From Amaricoccus macauensis_A (GTDB lineage Bacteria > Pseudomonadota > Alphaproteobacteria > Rhodobacterales > Rhodobacteraceae): DNA of 64,000 nucleotides. The notes beneath the pieces were generated by a model, which was not told where the DNA came from, ran no database searches, and was given only the letters and a program-made list of their open reading frames with translations. Positions 53,358-63,038 of this stretch are shown in pieces. A program made the translations under genes and the position numbers. The stretch is taken from positions 682,001 to 746,000 of the forward strand of contig NZ_JBNAFY010000001.1 of assembly GCF_049800915.1 (NCBI RefSeq), written 5' to 3'. How positions within the stretch are numbered: position 1 is the first letter of the stretch; each line of letters begins with the position of its first letter.

Positions 53358-53535
53358 GTCTCGTTTCTATTCTTTGAACCAAGTAAGTTACAGGCCCACC
53401 CCATAGAGACCATGTACGTGTTTAACACATCGCCGAGGCGGATGGCAAAGCTACGGCACCTTCATCACGGTATTCTGCGCGAACACCGGCTCAGACGTGC
53501 AGCAGCGCGCCACTATTCAGCCTTGGGTAGATCCT

Positions 53536-53859
53536 TCACTTGCCGGGCTGGCGCGCGGCCTTCTCGGCGATGCCGGACGTGCCTTCGCGGCGTTCCAGTT
53601 CGGCAATGACGTCTTCCCAAGGCACGCCGCAGGCCTGAAGCATGACCTGGAGGTGGAAGAGCACATCGGCGGCTTCGTAGGTCAGGGCAGGGCGGTCGCC
53701 CTGAGCCGCAGCGATGATCGCCTCGACCGATTCCTCGCCGAATTTCTCGGCGCATTTGGCCGATCCCTTGGACAGGAGCTTTGCGGTGTGTGACGAGGCC
53801 GGATCGGCGGATGCCCGCGCGGCGACGGTCTGGCTCAGGCGGGTCAGCGTGTCGGTCAT
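53536..53859 (-). CDS. hisE: phosphoribosyl-ATP diphosphatase
   Basis: A 107-residue MazG-like all-alpha pyrophosphatase for the second step of histidine synthesis. The acidic metal motif is in KFGEESVEAIIAAAQGDR and YEAADVLFHLQVML. Stand-alone HisE, not fused to HisI, as usual in alphaproteobacteria. It overlaps hisF by 4 bp. Confidence 0.95.
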   Translation of the reverse strand: MTDTLTRLSQTVAARASADPASSHTAKLLSKGSAKCAEKFGEESVEAIIAAAQGDRPALTYEAADVLFHLQVMLQACGVPWEDVIAELERREGTSGIAEKAARQPGK

Positions 53860-54617
53860 GCGAGCCTCACGGGAATGCCGGCATCCGACATGGCGGCTTT
53901 CGCCTCGCCAATGGTGTGGGTGCCGAAATGGAAGATGGAGGCGGCGAGCACGGCGGAGGCATGGCCTTCGGTGACGCCTTCGACGAGATGCTGGAGGTTC
54001 CCAACGCCGCCCGAGGCAATGACCGGGACGCTCACCGCGTCGGCAATGGCGCGGGTGAGCGGCAGGTTGTAGCCCGCCTTAGTGCCATCACGGTCCATCG
54101 AGGTGAGCAGGATCTCCCCCGCGCCGCGTGCGACCATGTCCTTCGCGAAGGTGACGGCATCGATGCCCGTGGGCTTGGTGCCGCCGTGGGTGAAGATCTC
54201 CCAGCGCCCGTCGGCCACGGTCTTGGCGTCTATGGCCACCACGATGCACTGGTTGCCGAACTTGTTGGCCGACTGGTTGACCACATCGGGCGTGTTGACG
54301 GCGGCCGTGTTGAAACTGACCTTGTCGGCGCCTGCGAGCAGGAGGGCGCGGACATCCTCGGGGGTCCGCACGCCGCCGCCCACGGTCAGGGGCATGAAGC
54401 ACTGCTCCGCGGTGCGACATGCGAGATCGAGCAGCGTTCCGCGCTTTTCCTGGCTGGCCGAGATGTCGAGGAAGCAGAGCTCGTCCGCCCCGGCCGCATC
54501 ATAGGCGCGCGCGGCCTCAACCGGATCACCCGCATCGATGAGGTCGACGAAGTTGACGCCCTTGACCACGCGGCCGTTCTTGACGTCGAGGCAGGGAATT
54601 ACGCGGATTTTCAGCAT
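53856..54617 (-). CDS. hisF: imidazole glycerol phosphate synthase cyclase subunit
   Basis: A 253-residue (beta-alpha)8 barrel enzyme starting MLKIRVIPCLDVKNGRVVKG, with catalytic Asp 11 in CLDV and Asp about 130 in AIDAKTV, plus VGGGVRTPEDV phosphate site. With HisH it makes imidazole glycerol phosphate and AICAR. The Met at 54617 is chosen because it gives the family start; the frame open to 54638 adds seven residues. Confidence 0.97.
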   Translation of the reverse strand: MLKIRVIPCLDVKNGRVVKGVNFVDLIDAGDPVEAARAYDAAGADELCFLDISASQEKRGTLLDLACRTAEQCFMPLTVGGGVRTPEDVRALLLAGADKVSFNTAAVNTPDVVNQSANKFGNQCIVVAIDAKTVADGRWEIFTHGGTKPTGIDAVTFAKDMVARGAGEILLTSMDRDGTKAGYNLPLTRAIADAVSVPVIASGGVGNLQHLVEGVTEGHASAVLAASIFHFGTHTIGEAKAAMSDAGIPVRLA

Positions 54618-54634
54618 CCTGTCGCCCTTCTTTC

Positions 54635-55357
54635 TCACGCGGCCAGAAAGGCGGTCGCTTCGGCGGGATCGAGCTTGCCCTCGTAGAGCGCGCGGCCCGA
54701 GATCGCGCCATCGAGCGGCGCGCCGCTTTCCTTGAGGCGCCTGAGGTCATCCATGGAGGAGACGCCCCCGCTCGCGATCACCGGGATGCTGACGGCATTG
54801 GCCAGTTCGGCGGTGGAGGCGACATTCGGCCCCTGCATGGCGCCGTCCCGGTCGATATCGGTGTAGATAATGGCGGCAACGCCCGCATCCTCGAAGCGTC
54901 GGCCCATGTCGATGGCGCTGACGTCGCTGGTTTCGGCCCAGCCCTCGACCGCGACCATGCCGCCCCGCGCGTCGATGCCGACCGCGACCTTGCCGGGGTG
55001 GTTGCGGGCGGCCTGCCGCACGAGATCGGGGTCGCGGAGCGCGATCGTGCCGAGGATCACCCGCGCGATGCCCTTGTCGAGCCAGCTGTCGATGGTGGCG
55101 TGGTCGCGGATGCCGCCGCCGAGCTGAACCGGGACGTCCACCGCACCGAGGATGGCATCGACCGCTTCGCCATTGACCGGGCGACCCGCGAAGGCCCCGT
55201 TCAGATCGACGATATGGAGCCAGCGGCAACCGGCCTGCGCAAAGGCACGGGCCTGGGCTGCGGGATCGTCGCCAAATACCGTGGCCTTTTCCATGTCGCC
55301 ACGCAGCAGGCGCACGCACTGGCCGTCTTTCAGGTCGATTGCGGGATAGAGGATCAT
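54635..55357 (-). CDS. hisA: phosphoribosylformimino-5-aminoimidazole carboxamide ribotide isomerase
   Basis: A 240-residue half-barrel-repeat enzyme opening MILYPAIDLKDGQCVRL, with Asp 8 and the second catalytic Asp in YTDIDRDGAMQGPN (about 130). VQLGGGIRD and ASGGVSSMDDL are the phosphate-binding strands. First of hisA-hisF-hisE on the minus strand; 17 bp to hisF. hisH is not in the window. Confidence 0.96.
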   Translation of the reverse strand: MILYPAIDLKDGQCVRLLRGDMEKATVFGDDPAAQARAFAQAGCRWLHIVDLNGAFAGRPVNGEAVDAILGAVDVPVQLGGGIRDHATIDSWLDKGIARVILGTIALRDPDLVRQAARNHPGKVAVGIDARGGMVAVEGWAETSDVSAIDMGRRFEDAGVAAIIYTDIDRDGAMQGPNVASTAELANAVSIPVIASGGVSSMDDLRRLKESGAPLDGAISGRALYEGKLDPAEATAFLAA

Positions 55358-55481
55358 CTGGGCAAGCTCGCTGTCACTGTCAGCGCCTGATAGCCCGGCC
55401 CGCAGGGGAATGCAAAACCCGGTGTGATGCGACTAGCTGGCGGCGCTTGCCGGGGTGTTCCCGAGGTTGTAGAGGTCCGCC

Positions 55482-56300
55482 ATGCGTATTCTCTTTCTTG
55501 GCGATGTGGTCGGACGAGCGGGGCGGACGGCGGTGGCCGACCGGCTTCCCGAGATCCGTCGCGACTGGCGGCTCGACTTCGTGATCGTCAACGGCGAGAA
55601 CGCCTCGAACGGCATGGGGCTGACCGCGCCACACGCCGAGCTTCTGCTCGAGGCGGGGGCCGATTGCGTGACGCTCGGCGATCATGCGTTCGATCAGAAG
55701 GACATGCTGGGCGAGGTGGAGCGCAATCCGCGCATCCTGCGCCCGCTGAACTACGCCAAGACCGCGCCGGGCAAGGGTGCGCGGGTCTTCGACGCCGCCG
55801 GAGGCAGGAAGGTCCATGTGATCCAGGTTTTGGGGCAGGTCTTCATGAAGCGGCCCTTCGACGATCCGTTCTCTACCGTCGATGCGGCTCTCAAGCTCGC
55901 GCCCCTTGGCGGGACGGCGGATGCGGTGATCGTGGATTTCCATGCCGAGGCCACTTCGGAGAAGATGGCGATGGGCCATTGGTGCGACGGGCGCGCGAGC
56001 CTCGTGGTTGGGACCCATACCCATGTGCCCACGGCGGATGCGCAGATCCTCGAGCGAGGCACGGCCTATCTCAGCGATGCCGGAATGTGCGGCGATTACG
56101 ACAGTGTGATCGGGATGGACAAGCTCGAGCCGATCACGCGGTTTGTCACGGGCATGTCCAAGGGGCGGTTCACACCCGCGGGTGGGGAAGCGACGCTTTC
56201 GGGCGTCTTTGTGGAGACGGAAGCCGGGACGGGGCGGGCAAAACGGGTTGTTCCCGTGCGTCTGGGGGGACGGCTCGCGCCTTCGGTTCCGGTCGACTGA
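55482..56300 (+). CDS. YmdB-family metallophosphoesterase
   Basis: A 272-residue calcineurin-like phosphoesterase of the YmdB family; Bacillus YmdB hydrolyses 2',3'-cyclic nucleotides. Di-metal motifs are GDVVGRAGR (5-13), NGENASNGMG (about 39-48), LGDHAFDQKD and the C-terminal GTHTHVPTAD (about 176-185). Divergent from hisA. The physiological substrate in alphaproteobacteria is not established. Confidence 0.9.
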   Translation: MRILFLGDVVGRAGRTAVADRLPEIRRDWRLDFVIVNGENASNGMGLTAPHAELLLEAGADCVTLGDHAFDQKDMLGEVERNPRILRPLNYAKTAPGKGARVFDAAGGRKVHVIQVLGQVFMKRPFDDPFSTVDAALKLAPLGGTADAVIVDFHAEATSEKMAMGHWCDGRASLVVGTHTHVPTADAQILERGTAYLSDAGMCGDYDSVIGMDKLEPITRFVTGMSKGRFTPAGGEATLSGVFVETEAGTGRAKRVVPVRLGGRLAPSVPVD

Positions 56301-56503
56301 CTGCCTGAGGGGGCCGAAAGGGCTGCCGGACAGGCGGGATCATGCGCAGCGTGGCGCCTGCGGGATGCGCGGGCGGTTAATTCTGCGTGCGTTCTCGCTA
56401 GACTTGAGCCTTTGTGATCGTTACGGCAATGTGCGCACCGATTTTGCCACCGTCGCGGCGGCCGTGGTTTGGCGCTGTTTAGTTCGTAGTCGGGGATGGG
56501 TAA

Positions 56504-58291
56504 GTGACGGCATTCTTCAGCCATGAGTTGTTTGCGCCTGTGTACACGCTGGTCGTGCTTGGCGTGATGTTCGCGCTCTTCGTGCGCGAGACCTATCCGC
56601 CCGAGGTGACGGCGATGGGGGCGGCACTTGCGCTGCTCGTGGCCGGCGTGTTGCCGGCGGACGAGGTCTTGCAGGTTTTTTCCAACCCCGCACCCTGGAC
56701 CATCGTGGCGATGTTCATCCTTTCGGGGGGACTGGTCCGGACGGGGGTCCTGGCGCATCTGTCGCTGCTGATCACCAGCCATGCCAAGGAGCGGCCCAAG
56801 CGCACCATGGCCGCGCTGGCGCTGATCACGATCGTCGCCTCGGCCTTCATGAACAATACACCCATCGTGGTGGTGATGATTCCCATCGTCGTCCAGCTTG
56901 CGCAGACCTTCGGGCTTGCACCGTCCAAGCTGTTGATCCCGCTGTCCTATATTACCATCATGGGCGGAATGTGGACGCTGATCGGCACCTCGACCAACCT
57001 GCTGGTGGACGGTGTGGCGCGCACAAAGGGCATGGAGCCCTTCACGCTGTTCGAGATCCTGCCGCTGGGGCTGATCCTTTCGGTCGCGGGCGTGGCCTAT
57101 CTGGCCACGGCGGGGCGCTTCCTGCTGCCGGTGCGGGATTCGATGGTCGACATGCTCGGGCCGCGGAAGCGGATGCGGTTCTTCACAGAGGTCGTGGTTC
57201 CGGACGGCTCGCCGCTCGTGGACAGCCCGGTGATGGATGTCGCGCTCTTCCGGCGCGAAGGCATGCGGGTGATCGACGTGATCCGGGGCGACGAGTCGCT
57301 GCGGCGCCAGTTTCCGGACGTGATGCTCGAGATCGGCGACCGCGTGGTTCTGCGGACCGACATGAAGGAGCTTCTGGGGCTCAAGGATTCGGACAAGGTG
57401 ACCCTCGTGGACCGGGTCGGCTCCAAGCGGACGACCACGGTGGAAGCGCTGATCTCGCCGGACTGCAAGCTGGTGGGCCGCTCGCTCGGCTCGCTGCGTC
57501 TGCGCCGCCGATATGGCGTCTATCCGCTGGCGGTTCATCGCCGGAACCAGAATATCGGGCGGCAGCTCGATGACGTAGTCGTGCGGGTAGGGGACACGCT
57601 TCTGCTCGAGGGGGCGCCGGAGGATATCCGCAGGCTCGCCACCGAGGTCGAGCTGGTCGATATCGCCGAACCCTCGGAGCGGCCCTTCAAGCGGGGCTGG
57701 GCGCCGCTCATGGTCGGCATTCTGGCGGCCGTCGTCCTCCTTGCGGCATTCAATGTCGCGCCGATCCACATCCTGGCGCTAGTGGGTGTAGCCGCGGTGC
57801 TGCTCATCGGGATCATGGACAACGAGGAAGCCTATTCGAACATCAACGGACAGTTGATCGCGCTCATCTTCGCGATGCTGGCCGTGGGCGTGGGGCTTGA
57901 GAGTTCCGGCGCCATGGAGCTCATCGTCGGTTTCGTCGCGCCGATGCTCATGGATCTGCCGCCATTCCTGGTCATATTCGCGGTCTATGGCCTCTCGATG
58001 TTCCTCACCGAGTTGGTGACCAACAATGCGGTTGCTATCGTGGTGACGCCGCTCGCGATCGCGCTGGCGCAGGAACTGGGGATCGACCCGAGGCCGCTCG
58101 TGGTCGCGGTGATGTTTGCGGCGTCAGCGAGTTTTTCCACCCCGATCGGCTATCAGACGAACACGCTGGTCTACGGGCCGGGGGGATACAGGTTCACGGA
58201 CTATTTCCGCGTCGGCATTCCGCTCAATCTCCTGATGTGGGTGCTCTCCTGTTTCCTCATTCCGATCTTCTGGCCCTTTGTCCCGTCCTGA
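56504..58291 (+). CDS. SLC13/DASS-type anion permease with central TrkA-C domains
   Basis: A 595-residue membrane transporter. About six N-terminal helices include the conserved FMNNTPIVVVMIPIVVQLA (about 112-130). A cytoplasmic insert (about 215-385) carries two TrkA-C-like repeats (EIGDRVVLRTDMKELLGL; VRVGDTLLLEGAPEDI). The second membrane half repeats the FLTELVTNNAVAIVVTPLAI motif and ends YQTNTLVYGPGGYRFTDY. This is the build of sodium- or proton-coupled sulfate, dicarboxylate or citrate permeases. The start is a GTG at 56504. The substrate is not resolved. Confidence 0.88.
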   Translation: MTAFFSHELFAPVYTLVVLGVMFALFVRETYPPEVTAMGAALALLVAGVLPADEVLQVFSNPAPWTIVAMFILSGGLVRTGVLAHLSLLITSHAKERPKRTMAALALITIVASAFMNNTPIVVVMIPIVVQLAQTFGLAPSKLLIPLSYITIMGGMWTLIGTSTNLLVDGVARTKGMEPFTLFEILPLGLILSVAGVAYLATAGRFLLPVRDSMVDMLGPRKRMRFFTEVVVPDGSPLVDSPVMDVALFRREGMRVIDVIRGDESLRRQFPDVMLEIGDRVVLRTDMKELLGLKDSDKVTLVDRVGSKRTTTVEALISPDCKLVGRSLGSLRLRRRYGVYPLAVHRRNQNIGRQLDDVVVRVGDTLLLEGAPEDIRRLATEVELVDIAEPSERPFKRGWAPLMVGILAAVVLLAAFNVAPIHILALVGVAAVLLIGIMDNEEAYSNINGQLIALIFAMLAVGVGLESSGAMELIVGFVAPMLMDLPPFLVIFAVYGLSMFLTELVTNNAVAIVVTPLAIALAQELGIDPRPLVVAVMFAASASFSTPIGYQTNTLVYGPGGYRFTDYFRVGIPLNLLMWVLSCFLIPIFWPFVPS

Positions 58292-58371
58292 GATCCTGAG
58301 GGGTTGCGGCTCTGGCGCGCGCTGACCTATAACGCGCGCCATCATATGACAATTCAGACGGAGCAGGGCGC

Positions 58372-59112
58372 ATGGCCGGGCATTCCAAATGGGCCAACAT
58401 TCAGCATCGCAAGGGGCGCCAGGATGCCGCGCGATCGAAGCTTTTCTCCAAGCTGTCGAAGGAAATCACCGTCGCTGCGAAGATGGGTGATCCCGATCCG
58501 GACAAGAACCCGCGGCTTCGCCTGGCGGTGAAGGAAGCGAAGTCCAACTCGATGCCCAAGGACAATATCGACCGGGCGATCAAGAAGGCGGCGGGCGGCG
58601 ACGCGGAAACCTACGAGGAGATCCGCTACGAGGGCTATGGACCCAATGGCGTGGCGATCATCGTCGAGGCGATGACCGACAACCGCAATCGGACCGCCTC
58701 GAACGTGCGCTCGACCTTCACCAAGCGCGGCGGAAACCTGGGTGAGACCGGATCGGTTGCCTTCATGTTCGATCGAAAGGGCCAGATCGTCTATCCGGCC
58801 TCGGTGGGATCCGAGGATGACGTGATGATGGCTGCGATCGAGGCCGGAGCGGAGGACGTGGAGAGCGGCGAGGACGGACACGTGATCTGGTGTGCGGATA
58901 CCGATCTCAACGAGGTGTCCAACGCGCTCGAGGCGGTTCTGGGAGAATCGGAAACCACCAAGCTGGTCTGGAAACCGCAGACGACCACCGAACTTGACCT
59001 GGAAGCGGCGCAGTCGCTCATGGGGCTGATCGAGGCGCTCGAAGACGACGACGATGTTCAGGCCGTGACGGCGAATTTCGAGATTTCCGACGAGGTCATG
59101 TCGCAACTTTGA
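58372..59112 (+). CDS. YebC/PmpR-family regulatory protein
   Basis: A 246-residue YebC-family (TACO1-like) protein with the hallmark start MAGHSKWANIQHRKGRQDA and ARSKLFSKLSKEITVAAK. Next comes NPRLRLAVKEAKSNSMPKDN and the acidic C-terminal domain. Members bind DNA as regulators and also help ribosomes through proline-rich stretches. Stands between the permease and the META-domain gene. Confidence 0.95.
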   Translation: MAGHSKWANIQHRKGRQDAARSKLFSKLSKEITVAAKMGDPDPDKNPRLRLAVKEAKSNSMPKDNIDRAIKKAAGGDAETYEEIRYEGYGPNGVAIIVEAMTDNRNRTASNVRSTFTKRGGNLGETGSVAFMFDRKGQIVYPASVGSEDDVMMAAIEAGAEDVESGEDGHVIWCADTDLNEVSNALEAVLGESETTKLVWKPQTTTELDLEAAQSLMGLIEALEDDDDVQAVTANFEISDEVMSQL

Positions 59113-59305
59113 CGCTCATGTCCTGACATGCGGCCCAAATTCGGATCGAGAATTCGTGTTAACTCCGTGTTCACTTCATGATTGGCACCACGGACGTTGA
59201 CACATAGATGAATTCTTCAAGCAGAACCTACACGGGGATTGGACAAACGGCAGAATCCTGCCAATCTGGAAACCGGGGTTGGTAGATCAAGAGTGGCAAG
59301 CTCGA

Positions 59306-60244
59306 ATGTTAAGTCGAATATTCTGCGCCGTACTGGTGCTGGCATCCCCGATATCCGTCGCCGGGGCTCGGGACGTTTCCGATACGTATGACCGTTCGCC
59401 GGATTTGCCGGTGACGACCCATACTGTCAGCCAGGACGGGGCCTCACCGCAATTTCTGCTCCGCCACGACATGCCAGACCCGGATGTTGCGCGCGTGCAG
59501 CGGCACGAGAAGAAATTCCTTTCGGCACAGGCTGCTACGGAAGAAGAAAGCGCGACTTCGGTGGAGACCGACCTCAATCAGGACAGGCCGGGCACTTCGG
59601 ACGACTCGTCCATGCGCGGACTCGTGACGATGACGGCGGATGGCACCACATTCCTCGATTGCGTTTCAGGGGTGACCCATTCCATTGAGGAAGAAGGCGA
59701 TTTCGCCGCTCTCGAGCACGCCTATCTGGCAGCGGGCAGTGAGTCCGGCACACCGATTTTTGCGACATTCGATGGAGACATCGTGGGCGAGGAGACGGAG
59801 GGCAGCGATGAAGGTCATTCCGTGACGGTCTCGCGGTTTATCGGTGTCTGGCCCGAGGTCTCCTGTGAAAGCGCGACAAGCGAGGTTTCACTGACGAATA
59901 CCTACTGGAAGATCCTTTCGCTTTACGGCTCCGAGATCACGGCCGCCGAGGGCGGCAAGGAACCGCACATGATCTTGCTGGACGAGGAAAGCCGCTTCAC
60001 CGCCACGGTCGGCTGCAACCAGTTCATGGGCACCTACGATCTGACGGATGAGGATGCGATTTCCTTCGGCCCTGGCGCCGCCTCGACACGGATGGCCTGC
60101 CTGAACGAACTGCAGGAGTGGGAAACGCTGCTGAGCGACGTCATTTCGAATGCTGCAGGCCTTCAGATATCCGGGGAAGAACTGGTCCTTCTCGATACTG
60201 CGGGCGTGGAAATCGCGAAATTCGAGGCCGTTTCCGTAAAATGA
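59306..60244 (+). CDS. exported META-domain protein
   Basis: A 312-residue protein with a signal peptide (MLSRIFCAVLVLASPISVAGA, cleavage near residue 21). A region of unknown fold (about 30-190) with a single internal Cys pair follows. The C-terminal META/HslJ domain (about 200-312) shows LTNTYWKILSLYGSEI, VGCNQFMGTYDL and STRMACLNELQEWE. HslJ-type domains occur in envelope proteins linked to stress. ATG 59306 is preferred over the TTG at 59279. Confidence 0.87.
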   Translation: MLSRIFCAVLVLASPISVAGARDVSDTYDRSPDLPVTTHTVSQDGASPQFLLRHDMPDPDVARVQRHEKKFLSAQAATEEESATSVETDLNQDRPGTSDDSSMRGLVTMTADGTTFLDCVSGVTHSIEEEGDFAALEHAYLAAGSESGTPIFATFDGDIVGEETEGSDEGHSVTVSRFIGVWPEVSCESATSEVSLTNTYWKILSLYGSEITAAEGGKEPHMILLDEESRFTATVGCNQFMGTYDLTDEDAISFGPGAASTRMACLNELQEWETLLSDVISNAAGLQISGEELVLLDTAGVEIAKFEAVSVK

Positions 60245-60350
60245 ACGGGTGTGGGCCGGCCATGCCCGCATGCAGTATCAAAATCGGATAATGATGATTA
60301 TGTTATTTAAGGTTGGATCGCCGGTCAATATTTTTGGTCTCTGATTGCGC

Positions 60351-61259
60351 ATGCGGCGTGCTGTTCTTCTGACTGGACCCACTGCAAGCGGCAAATCCGA
60401 GCTCGCAATGCGCATTGCCGAACGCGACAACGGCGTGGTGATCAATGCAGATGCGCTACAGGTCTATGATTGCTGGAGGGTTTTAAGTGCGCGGCCTTCG
60501 GAGACCGACACTGTACGGGCCCCTCATGCGCTCTACGGGCACGTTTCGGCCAACATCCGCTATTCGGTCGGCAACTGGCTCGACGATCTGGCGCCATTGC
60601 TTGGCACTCTGGAGGCTGCCGGACAGAGGCCGATCATCATCGGTGGCACCGCGCTCTACCTGACGGCACTGACCTCGGGACTTGCGGACATTCCGCCCAT
60701 CGAGCCGGAGGTTCGCAGGCTCTCCCAGGCGATGATCGATGGCGGCCGGCTGGCGGCGATGATCGCGGATCTCGAGCGGCTGGACCCGCGGACCCATGCA
60801 CGGATCGATCTGGCGAACCCGATGCGCGTGCAGCGGGCCTGGGAGGTTCTCAGGAGCACCGGACGAAGCCTGACACAATGGCAGGACGAAACGCCACCAC
60901 CGATGCTGCCCCGCACGGGCTGCGCCTGTTTTGTGGTCCATCCGGCGGTGCCAGCACAGCATGCTGCGATCGAGGCGCGGTTCCGGAAAATGGTCACGCT
61001 CGGCGCCCTGGATGAGGCGCGTGATTTCCTTGCCTCAGGCGTTTCGGAGACGATGCCGTCCGCGCGAGCGCTCGGTGCGGAGGACCTCATGCGGCACCTG
61101 CGGGGCGAATGCAGCCTTGAGGACGCGATTGCCCGTGCCGTAACCGTCACGCGGCAGTTCTCGAAGCGTCAGAGGCAGTGGTTTCGGGGTCGGATGGCCG
61201 ATTGGGACTGGATCGATCCGGCCGATGGCGATCCCTTGAAGAGGATCCCGCCCGAGTGA
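60351..61259 (+). CDS. miaA: tRNA dimethylallyltransferase
   Basis: A 302-residue P-loop enzyme that adds dimethylallyl to A37 of tRNAs reading UNN codons. Start MRRAVLLTGPTASGKSEL (P-loop at 9-16); substrate motif NADALQVYDCW; GGTALYLTALTSGLADIPP; and the C-terminal RQFSKRQRQWFRG. The ATG at 60351 is used rather than an upstream TTG at 60345. Confidence 0.95.
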   Translation: MRRAVLLTGPTASGKSELAMRIAERDNGVVINADALQVYDCWRVLSARPSETDTVRAPHALYGHVSANIRYSVGNWLDDLAPLLGTLEAAGQRPIIIGGTALYLTALTSGLADIPPIEPEVRRLSQAMIDGGRLAAMIADLERLDPRTHARIDLANPMRVQRAWEVLRSTGRSLTQWQDETPPPMLPRTGCACFVVHPAVPAQHAAIEARFRKMVTLGALDEARDFLASGVSETMPSARALGAEDLMRHLRGECSLEDAIARAVTVTRQFSKRQRQWFRGRMADWDWIDPADGDPLKRIPPE

Positions 61260-61347
61260 CTTCAGGTCATCGGGAAAGTTGGGCCCGCCGGCAGTGTCAT
61301 GCTGGCGGGCCGTTCTGGCTTGGCTGTTGAGGTTTGACCGCAACCGG

Positions 61348-61578
61348 TCATTCGGCGGACCGGATGTGTGCGCTGTTGCCGTGCCATTCCTCGAGAAGTG
61401 CCGGTGCCGCGAATTCCTTGGTCTGGAATTCCTGTGCGGTCGGTTCGTAGGTTCCACCACCCGAGAAGATTGCCAGCACGAGGATCAGGGCCGCAGTGCC
61501 GAGGACCGTGCGTCCAAGGTAGGACGAGCGGACAGACGGCAGTCCATGTCCCGCATGTGCTTGAATTTGATGCGCCAT
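61348..61578 (-). CDS. small single-pass membrane protein of unknown function
   Basis: A 76-residue protein with AGGAG 8 bases before the ATG at 61578. One helix is at about residues 26-42 (LGTAALILVLAIFSGGG), preceded by a basic stretch and followed by a polar tail with TKEFAAPALLEEW. Convergent with miaA. No family recognised; the ribosome site and codon use support it. Confidence 0.68.
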   Translation of the reverse strand: MAHQIQAHAGHGLPSVRSSYLGRTVLGTAALILVLAIFSGGGTYEPTAQEFQTKEFAAPALLEEWHGNSAHIRSAE

Positions 61579-61784
61579 TTTCAGTTCTCCTATGTCACCA
61601 TCATTGGTCACAGCCCTGAATTTAGGAATGGCGCAGGATAATTCAAATGAATGTTCGGCATGTTTATCATCACGAACTGTGATGTGAGCTGGATGTTGCT
61701 CATCTGGCCCTGGGGCGCGAGGTTCCCGGTTCGGGCGTCCCCGCCCGCCCCGTATTTTCCTCCCGCTGCCGGACGCGCCCTGCC

Positions 61785-62915
61785 CTAGTTGGCGATGGCG
61801 GCGACCGAGCCTGCGAGCGCGACGGTGGTAGCGGTCAGGCCGATGACCTGGCGCCAAGAGGAGAATGGCGCTTCGGTAATGTAGACCGTGTCGTCATCGC
61901 GGATGATGAACTCTCGTGCCGCGAACATGCCCTCGGGTTTGGTCAGGTTGATCACGTAGGCAATGCGTTGCGGTCCTGCAACCGCTGCACCGCCCAGAAC
62001 GCCGCTTGCAATGTCCGGCCGCTCACTCCGGAAGATGAAGATGCCGGTCGGGTCGGCTGCATCGCCGTCGAGACCGCCTGCGGAGGCGAGCGCCTCGATT
62101 GCCGACATGTCGCGCTTGGTGAAGTTCACGCGCGATTGTCTCTCGCTGGCGCCGAGCGCGGTGAAGGTGCGTCGGTCCGCCTCGACGATGATCTTGTCGC
62201 CACCACGGAGCGCGATGTCGTAGCTCGGGTTGTCATAGACATCCTGGAGCCAGGCGCGCCCTACCCGTCCCTGACGTTCGATCTTCACCTGCGCGATGTC
62301 GGGCTCGATGTTCACGCCCCCCGACATGGCCAGCATGGAGGACAGACGCCGTGTCGGTACCTCGATGGGGTAAACGCCGGAATTCTCGACGGCGCCAAGG
62401 ACGCTCACGGTCGCGCCATTGCCCTCGATACGGCGAACCTCGACCTGCGGGTCCGGTGTCTGCTGGGTGAGCGCCTCGGTGATTGTCTGGCGCAGTTCCG
62501 AGGGTGTCTTTCCCGCGGCCTGGACCGGGCCGACATAGGGCACGAAGATGTTGCCGTTCTGGTCGACCTTGAGCTGTTCGATGGAGGTGACGTTCTGCCC
62601 CGTGGAGACGAGAAGGCCCGCGTCGACATTCTCCCAGACGGACAGTGCGAGCGTGTCGCCGGAGCGGATCGCGTCGGCGCCGATGGGACCGAGCGAGGTG
62701 AATTCCGATCCGAAGCCCAGCGGCTCGGTATAGGTCGTGACCGCTGCGATATCCGGGGTCACATCGACGATATGGAGCTGATAGGCCGGATCGTCGCCGC
62801 CGGAGGATATCTCGCGCGCGGTGGGCCCCGAGCGTGGCAAGGTACATCCTGCGATCATGGTGCTCACGAGGAGCGCATTGACTGCGTTGACCGCAATCTT
62901 GCGGAATGCCTGCAT
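61785..62915 (-). CDS. polysaccharide export lipoprotein (Wza/OtnA type)
   Basis: A 376-residue outer-membrane polysaccharide exporter. The N-terminal signal ends in a lipobox LVSTMIAGC (Cys about 24 from the ATG at 62915). The Poly_export motif is around IRSGDTLALSVWEN and FVPYVGPVQAAGKTPSEL. SLBB-like domains follow (VSVLGAVENSGVYPI). It ends with a hydrophobic ATTVALAGSVAAI segment, the Wza C-terminal helix. It would form the exit pore for capsule or exopolysaccharide. Partner polysaccharide genes are not in the window. Confidence 0.92.
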   Translation of the reverse strand: MQAFRKIAVNAVNALLVSTMIAGCTLPRSGPTAREISSGGDDPAYQLHIVDVTPDIAAVTTYTEPLGFGSEFTSLGPIGADAIRSGDTLALSVWENVDAGLLVSTGQNVTSIEQLKVDQNGNIFVPYVGPVQAAGKTPSELRQTITEALTQQTPDPQVEVRRIEGNGATVSVLGAVENSGVYPIEVPTRRLSSMLAMSGGVNIEPDIAQVKIERQGRVGRAWLQDVYDNPSYDIALRGGDKIIVEADRRTFTALGASERQSRVNFTKRDMSAIEALASAGGLDGDAADPTGIFIFRSERPDIASGVLGGAAVAGPQRIAYVINLTKPEGMFAAREFIIRDDDTVYITEAPFSSWRQVIGLTATTVALAGSVAAIAN

Positions 62916-63038
62916 CGATCTGCCTCTTTGGGACTGGTTGCCCGAATTTTCCGGGAAATCTAACGTTTTTGCCCGTGCCACTCCAGCCTCATGCCGCCGG
63001 GATTCGTTGCCGATCGGCACCACTGAGAAGCAAAAGCC

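Noticed and set aside
51651..53609. A 652-codon plus-strand open frame
   Set aside because: Antisense shadow of the proline-rich membrane protein; Arg/Gly-rich product typical of GC-rich antisense frames.
56096..57769. A 557-codon minus-strand open frame rich in His and Arg
   Set aside because: Antisense to the SLC13 permease and YmdB genes, which have clear family motifs.
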